From an uncultured Pigmentiphaga sp. (GTDB lineage Bacteria > Pseudomonadota > Gammaproteobacteria > Burkholderiales > Burkholderiaceae_B), in the NCBI GenBank assembly GCA_937891425.1, contig CALAGD010000017.1, positions 1 through 26,360 of the forward strand: a DNA stretch of 26,360 bases, in the 5' to 3' direction. Below, one piece after another: positions 22,292 to 26,360 of this stretch. Under the pieces are notes generated by a model, which saw only the letters and a program-made list of their open reading frames with translations, was not told where the DNA came from and searched no databases. Made by a program: the position numbers and the translations under genes. Every line of letters starts with the position of its first letter. Positions within the stretch are counted from its first letter, which is position 1.

Positions 22292-24220
22292 GTGGCGGCA
22301 AACATTTTCGAAGGCTTCAAGGCGCAATACGCCAGCACGCAGGAAACTGAACTCTCCCTGCAGGAATACCTCGAGTTGGCGCGGAACGACCACATGGCGT
22401 ATGCCACCGCAGCGGAACGCATGCTGGCGGCCATCGGCGAGCCCGAGGTGGTCGACACACGCAATGATCCACGCCTTTCGCGGCTGTTCGGTAATCGCAC
22501 TATCTATCGGTACCCGGCCTTCAGCGAGTTCTACGGCATGGACGACGCCATCGCCCAGATCGTGTCGTTTTTCAAGCACGCGGCGCAGGGCCTGGAAGAG
22601 CGCAAGCAGATTCTGTATCTCCTCGGCCCGGTGGGGGGCGGCAAGTCGTCCATCGCCGAGCGTCTCAAGTCACTGATGGAGAAGTACCCCATCTACGCCC
22701 TCAAGGGTTCCCCCGTCAACGAGTCTCCGCTGGGGCTGTTCCACCCCGACCGCTTCGGCAAGATGCTGGAAGACGAATACGGCATTCCGCGCCGGTATCT
22801 CACGGGCATCATGTCGCCCTGGGCCATCAAGCGCCTCAAGGAGTTTGACGGCGACATCACCCGCTTCCGGGTCGTGCGCCTCAACCCGTCGGTGCTGCGC
22901 CAGGTTGCCATCGCGAAGACGGAGCCGGGCGACGAGAACAACCAGGACATTTCCTCCCTGGTCGGCAAGGTCGACATCCGCAAGCTCGACCGTTACTCGC
23001 AGGACGATCCCGACGCGTACAGCTACTCGGGCGGGCTGTGCCTGGCGAACCAGGGGCTGCTTGAATTCGTGGAAATGTTCAAGGCCCCCATCAAGATGCT
23101 GCACCCCCTGCTGACGGCGACACAGGAAGGCAACTTCAAGGGCACGGAAGGGTTTTCTGCAATTCCCTTCAACGGCATCATCCTGGCACACTCGAACGAG
23201 TCGGAATGGCAGACCTTCCGCAACAACCGGCACAACGAAGCCTTCCTCGACCGAATCTACGTGGTCAAGGTGCCCTACTGCCTGCAGGTTTCGGAAGAGG
23301 TCCGCATCTACCGGAAGCTGTTGCAGAACAGCAGTCTGGCCAGTTCGCCCTGTGCGCCCGGCACACTGGAAATGATGGCGCAATTCTCAGTCCTCACGCG
23401 TCTCAAGGAACCCGAGAACTCCAGCATCTACTCCAAGATGCGGGTGTACGACGGCGAAAGCCTCAAGGACGTCGACCCGAAAGCGAAGTCGCTGCAGGAG
23501 TACAAGGACTACGCCGGAACCGACGAGGGCATGAGCGGAGTTTCCACCCGCTTCGCGTTCAAGGTCCTGTCGAGCGTGTTCAATTACGACCTCACCGAGG
23601 TCGCGGCAAACCCGGTGCACCTCATGTACGTGCTCGAGCAGCGCATCGCACGCGAAGACTTCCCGGAGGAAACCCGGCGCCGCTATCTTGAATTCATCAA
23701 GGGGTACCTCGCACCGCGGTACGCGGAGTTCATCGGCAAGGAAATCCAGACGGCCTACCTCGAGTCTTACTCCGAGTATGGTCAGAACATTTTCGACCGC
23801 TATGTCACGTTCGCCGACTGCTGGATCCAGGACGAAGACTTCCGCGATCCCGAGACCGGCGAGATTTTCGATCGGGCCGCACTGAATGCCGAGCTCGAGA
23901 AAATCGAGAAGCCTGCAGGTATCGTCAACCCGAAGGACTTCCGAAACGAGATTGTCAATTTCGTGCTGCGTGCACGGGCGAACAGCGGCGGCAAGAACCC
24001 GTCGTGGACCAGCTACGAGAAGCTGCGTGAAGTGATCGAGAAGAAGATGTTCTCGAACACGGAAGACCTGCTTCCGGTGATCTCGTTCAACGTCAAGGCC
24101 TCGGCCGAAGACATGAGCAAGCACCAGAGCTTCGTGGCGCGCATGGTGGAGAAGGGATACACCGAGAAGCAGGTGCGCCTGTTGTGCGAATGGTATCTCA
24201 GGGTTCGCAAATCTTCGTAA
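22292..24220 (+). CDS. prkA: PrkA family serine protein kinase (YeaG)
   Basis: PrkA/YeaG is a cytosolic AAA+-like serine/threonine protein kinase (or AAA+ protease-like protein) linked to nutrient and nitrogen starvation and stationary phase. With the GTG start at 22292 the product is 642 residues, almost identical in length to E. coli YeaG (644), and the N-terminus NIFEGFKAQY matches NIFDHYRQRY there. The Walker A motif GPVGGGKSS is at 112-120, preceded by RLSRLFGNRTIYRYPAFSEFYGM. The AAA module continues to about residue 370, followed by the PrkA-specific C-terminal helical domain. yeaH begins 10 bp later and spoVR overlaps yeaH, forming one operon. Confidence 0.96.
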   Translation: MAANIFEGFKAQYASTQETELSLQEYLELARNDHMAYATAAERMLAAIGEPEVVDTRNDPRLSRLFGNRTIYRYPAFSEFYGMDDAIAQIVSFFKHAAQGLEERKQILYLLGPVGGGKSSIAERLKSLMEKYPIYALKGSPVNESPLGLFHPDRFGKMLEDEYGIPRRYLTGIMSPWAIKRLKEFDGDITRFRVVRLNPSVLRQVAIAKTEPGDENNQDISSLVGKVDIRKLDRYSQDDPDAYSYSGGLCLANQGLLEFVEMFKAPIKMLHPLLTATQEGNFKGTEGFSAIPFNGIILAHSNESEWQTFRNNRHNEAFLDRIYVVKVPYCLQVSEEVRIYRKLLQNSSLASSPCAPGTLEMMAQFSVLTRLKEPENSSIYSKMRVYDGESLKDVDPKAKSLQEYKDYAGTDEGMSGVSTRFAFKVLSSVFNYDLTEVAANPVHLMYVLEQRIAREDFPEETRRRYLEFIKGYLAPRYAEFIGKEIQTAYLESYSEYGQNIFDRYVTFADCWIQDEDFRDPETGEIFDRAALNAELEKIEKPAGIVNPKDFRNEIVNFVLRARANSGGKNPSWTSYEKLREVIEKKMFSNTEDLLPVISFNVKASAEDMSKHQSFVARMVEKGYTEKQVRLLCEWYLRVRKSS

Positions 24221-24230
24221 CAAGGCTCAA

Positions 24231-25493
24231 ATGAATTCGCTCATCGATCGTCGTCTGAACGGCCGTAACAAGAGCGCGGTCAACCGGGCGCGCTTCATCA
24301 GACGGTACAAAGACCAGATCCGCAAAGCCGTGCGCAATCTGGTCAACGAGCGCCCGATCGGGGAGATCGACCAGGGCGGCGACATCAACCTGCCTGCCCG
24401 GGACATCTCTGAGCCTACATTGCACCATGGCGCCGGCGGCGACCGCGAAATCGTGCACCCCGGCAACCGCGAGTTCCAGAAGGGCGATGCCATCGAACGC
24501 CCACGCGGCGGTGGCGGCGGGGGCCGTGGGCGCGAGCCCGGCGAAGGCGAGCTGGTCGACCAGTTCACCTTCACGCTGTCAAGGGCGGAGTTTCTTGATC
24601 TGTTCTTCGACGATCTCGAGCTGCCCAATCTCGTGCGCACGGTACTGGGCGACGTCAATCAGAAGAAGATGCAGCGTGCAGGCTACACCACCAGCGGCCC
24701 TCCCAGCCAGCTGAGCGTTCGGCGCACCTTGCAGACGTCGCTCCTGCGCCGGATTGCACTCGGGTCAGGTATCCGGGCGCAGCTCCACGAAGCGCAGCAA
24801 CGGCTTGACGAAGCCGTACAGCGTGGCGCACCCGCAACCGAGCTCGCTGCACTACGCGAACAGGTAGAAGACTGCGAGCGTCGCCTGGCGCGCGTACCCT
24901 TTCTCGACGACATCGACCTGCGCTACCGCCATCGCGTGGCCGTGCCCGCACCGGTGGCCAAGGCCGTCATGTTCTGCCTCATGGACGTGTCCGGGTCGAT
25001 GGACGAGAACAAGAAGGATCTCGCCAAGCGATTCTTCACGCTGCTCTATCTGTTCCTCACGCGCAACTACGAGCACGTGGAGCTGGTGTTCATCCGGCAT
25101 ACCGACAATGCCGAGGAAGTCGACGAACACACGTTCTTCCATGATCCCAAGAGCGGCGGCACGGTGGTGCTGTCAGCGCTTGAGCTGATGCACGACATCA
25201 TGCAGGAACGTTACCCCTCGTCGTCGTGGAACATCTACGGGGCCCAGGCATCCGACGGGGATGCCTTCGGTGCCGACGCCGGCAAGAGCGCGCGCTTTCT
25301 GTCGGAACACATCCTGCCCTGCACGCGGTACTTCGCATATATCGAAGTGGTCGATCCCGATGACATCCGGCGCAGCAGCCTATGGGCCGAGTACGAACGG
25401 GAAACCGCGGCACACTTCGCGATGCGCAGGGTCAGGGAGCGCGGTGAGATCTATCCGGTATTTCACGAGTTGTTCAAGAAGGAGGCGGCATGA
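24231..25493 (+). CDS. yeaH: YeaH/YhbH family protein (DUF444)
   Basis: This is a 420-residue DUF444 protein, the regular partner of PrkA; its molecular role is not established, though in E. coli yeaGH are co-induced under starvation. It begins with a basic N-terminal segment (NSLIDRRLNGRNKSAVNRAR), followed by a Gly-rich linker (93-99) and a probable coiled coil (about 183-220). The C-terminal domain resembles a von Willebrand factor A fold, with the MIDAS-like DVSGSM at 252-257. VWA plus an AAA+ partner is a recurring pairing in bacteria, so a physical complex with PrkA is a fair inference. Start ATG has AAGG just ahead. Confidence 0.94.
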   Translation: MNSLIDRRLNGRNKSAVNRARFIRRYKDQIRKAVRNLVNERPIGEIDQGGDINLPARDISEPTLHHGAGGDREIVHPGNREFQKGDAIERPRGGGGGGRGREPGEGELVDQFTFTLSRAEFLDLFFDDLELPNLVRTVLGDVNQKKMQRAGYTTSGPPSQLSVRRTLQTSLLRRIALGSGIRAQLHEAQQRLDEAVQRGAPATELAALREQVEDCERRLARVPFLDDIDLRYRHRVAVPAPVAKAVMFCLMDVSGSMDENKKDLAKRFFTLLYLFLTRNYEHVELVFIRHTDNAEEVDEHTFFHDPKSGGTVVLSALELMHDIMQERYPSSSWNIYGAQASDGDAFGADAGKSARFLSEHILPCTRYFAYIEVVDPDDIRRSSLWAEYERETAAHFAMRRVRERGEIYPVFHELFKKEAA

Positions 25494-26360
25494 ATACCAT
25501 CGCTGCACCTTTCGTCCAGCGCCGCCAGCCCATCTCCTCCGGCGGAGAATGGACCTTCGAGCTGCTGCAACGTTACGACGAGGCCATCGCCGAAGTCGCG
25601 GCAGAGTTCGGGCTCGACACCTACCCCAGCCAGATCGAAGTCATCACCTCGGAACAGATGCTCGACGCCTACGCCTCGGCCGGCCTGCCCATCGGGTATC
25701 CGCACTGGTCCTACGGCAAGGAATTCATCCGGAACGAACAGGCCTACCGCAAGGGCTACCAGGGCCTGGCCTATGAAATCGTCATCAATTCGAACCCCTG
25801 CATTGCCTATCTCATGGAAGAGAACACCATGGCGATGCAGGCCCTGGTAATCGCGCACGCCTGCTACGGCCACAACTCCTTCTTCAAGGGCAATTACCTG
25901 TTCCGGCAATGGACCGACGCCGAGGGCGTACTCGACTACCTGGTGTTTGCCCGGCGCTACGTTCTCGAGTGCGAAGAACGCTACGGCATCCCTGCCGTGG
26001 AAGAAATCCTCGACTCCTGCCATGCCCTCATGTCTCACGGCATCGACCGCTATCCGCGACCGCAGCGGATCACGCCGAGGGAAGAAGAAGAGCGCAGGCG
26101 CCTGCGCGAAGAACATGAACGGCTGCGCTACGACGATCTGTGGCGCACCGTTCCCGTATCGCAGCAGCATGGCGAGGAAACCCGCGACAGGCGCGAACAG
26201 GTATTCCCGCCGGAGCCCGAGGAAAACATCCTGTACTTCATCGAGAAGCACTCCCCCCGGCTGGCCCCGTGGCAGCGCGAGCTCGTCCGCATCGTGCGCA
26301 AACTGGCGCAGTATTTCTACCCGCAAACCCAGACCAAGGTCATGAACGAAGGCTGGGCCA
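25490..26360 (+). CDS. SpoVR family protein (YcgB-like), 3' end cut by window edge
   Basis: The first 290 residues of a SpoVR/YcgB-family protein are visible. Typical blocks are present: SSGGEWTFELLQRYDEAIAEVA near the N-terminus, LPIGYPHWSYGKEF (about residues 67-80), YEIVINSNPCIAYLMEENTM, and AHACYGHNSFFKGNYLF. SpoVR is needed for the spore cortex in Bacillus, while in proteobacteria, which do not sporulate, the family's role is unclear but tied to stationary phase and the PrkA module. The ATG at 25490 overlaps the yeaH stop (ATGA) and has GGAGG four bases ahead, so the start is firm. About 200 residues should follow outside the window. Confidence 0.95.
   Translation, partial: MNTIAAPFVQRRQPISSGGEWTFELLQRYDEAIAEVAAEFGLDTYPSQIEVITSEQMLDAYASAGLPIGYPHWSYGKEFIRNEQAYRKGYQGLAYEIVINSNPCIAYLMEENTMAMQALVIAHACYGHNSFFKGNYLFRQWTDAEGVLDYLVFARRYVLECEERYGIPAVEEILDSCHALMSHGIDRYPRPQRITPREEEERRRLREEHERLRYDDLWRTVPVSQQHGEETRDRREQVFPPEPEENILYFIEKHSPRLAPWQRELVRIVRKLAQYFYPQTQTKVMNEGWA

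Overview
This 26.4-kb, GC-rich window looks like a chromosomal segment of a betaproteobacterium, most likely Burkholderiales and probably Alcaligenaceae-like. That placement is inference from gene content, gene order and GC-rich codon use. Most of it is conserved housekeeping sequence with small accessory islands between. I saw no tRNA, rRNA, CRISPR array, insertion sequence or phage genes.

Left part (1-3.3 kb): a truncated NADPH-dependent FMN reductase gene (minus) lies divergent from a SRAP/YedK-type abasic-site shield gene. Next comes a two-gene unit of a class II aldolase/adducin-family protein and a ketopantoate-reductase-family protein, ended by a strong terminator that may work in both directions. 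Housekeeping block 1 (3.3-6.5 kb, minus) runs yraN, diaA/gmhA-like SIS gene, dolP-like BON lipoprotein, tlpA-like thioredoxin, LOG-family nucleotide hydrolase. Its first three genes, divergent from rsmI, match the E. coli rsmI / yraN-diaA-dolP neighbourhood but lack lpoA. Rightward, rsmI and ppx follow, with sixA convergent to ppx.

Housekeeping block 2 (10-15.7 kb, plus) is queA-tgt-yajC-secD-secF: queuosine tRNA modification joined to the SecDF-YajC translocon accessory complex, ended by a UUCG-loop terminator. A leftward SDR oxidoreductase gene follows. Upstream of it is a degraded region (16.6-17.25 kb) in which an internal piece of a fumarylacetoacetate-hydrolase-family gene is joined to the 3' end of an IclR-family regulator gene, evidently a deletion scar.

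Right part: a leftward MFS transporter-phosphotransacylase-phosphoketolase operon (17.3-22.0 kb) could turn sugar phosphates into acetyl-phosphate and then acetyl-CoA. It is divergent from prkA-yeaH-spoVR (22.3 kb to the window end), the three-gene stress/starvation module of PrkA kinase, a VWA-like DUF444 protein and a SpoVR/YcgB-family protein. The roughly 280-bp divergent spacer holds clustered GTATG repeats that look like operators. No wholly unprecedented system is evident. The items most worth a second look are the MFS-pta-xfp operon with its divergent control region, the FAH/IclR scar, and the alternative hairpins between yajC and secD.
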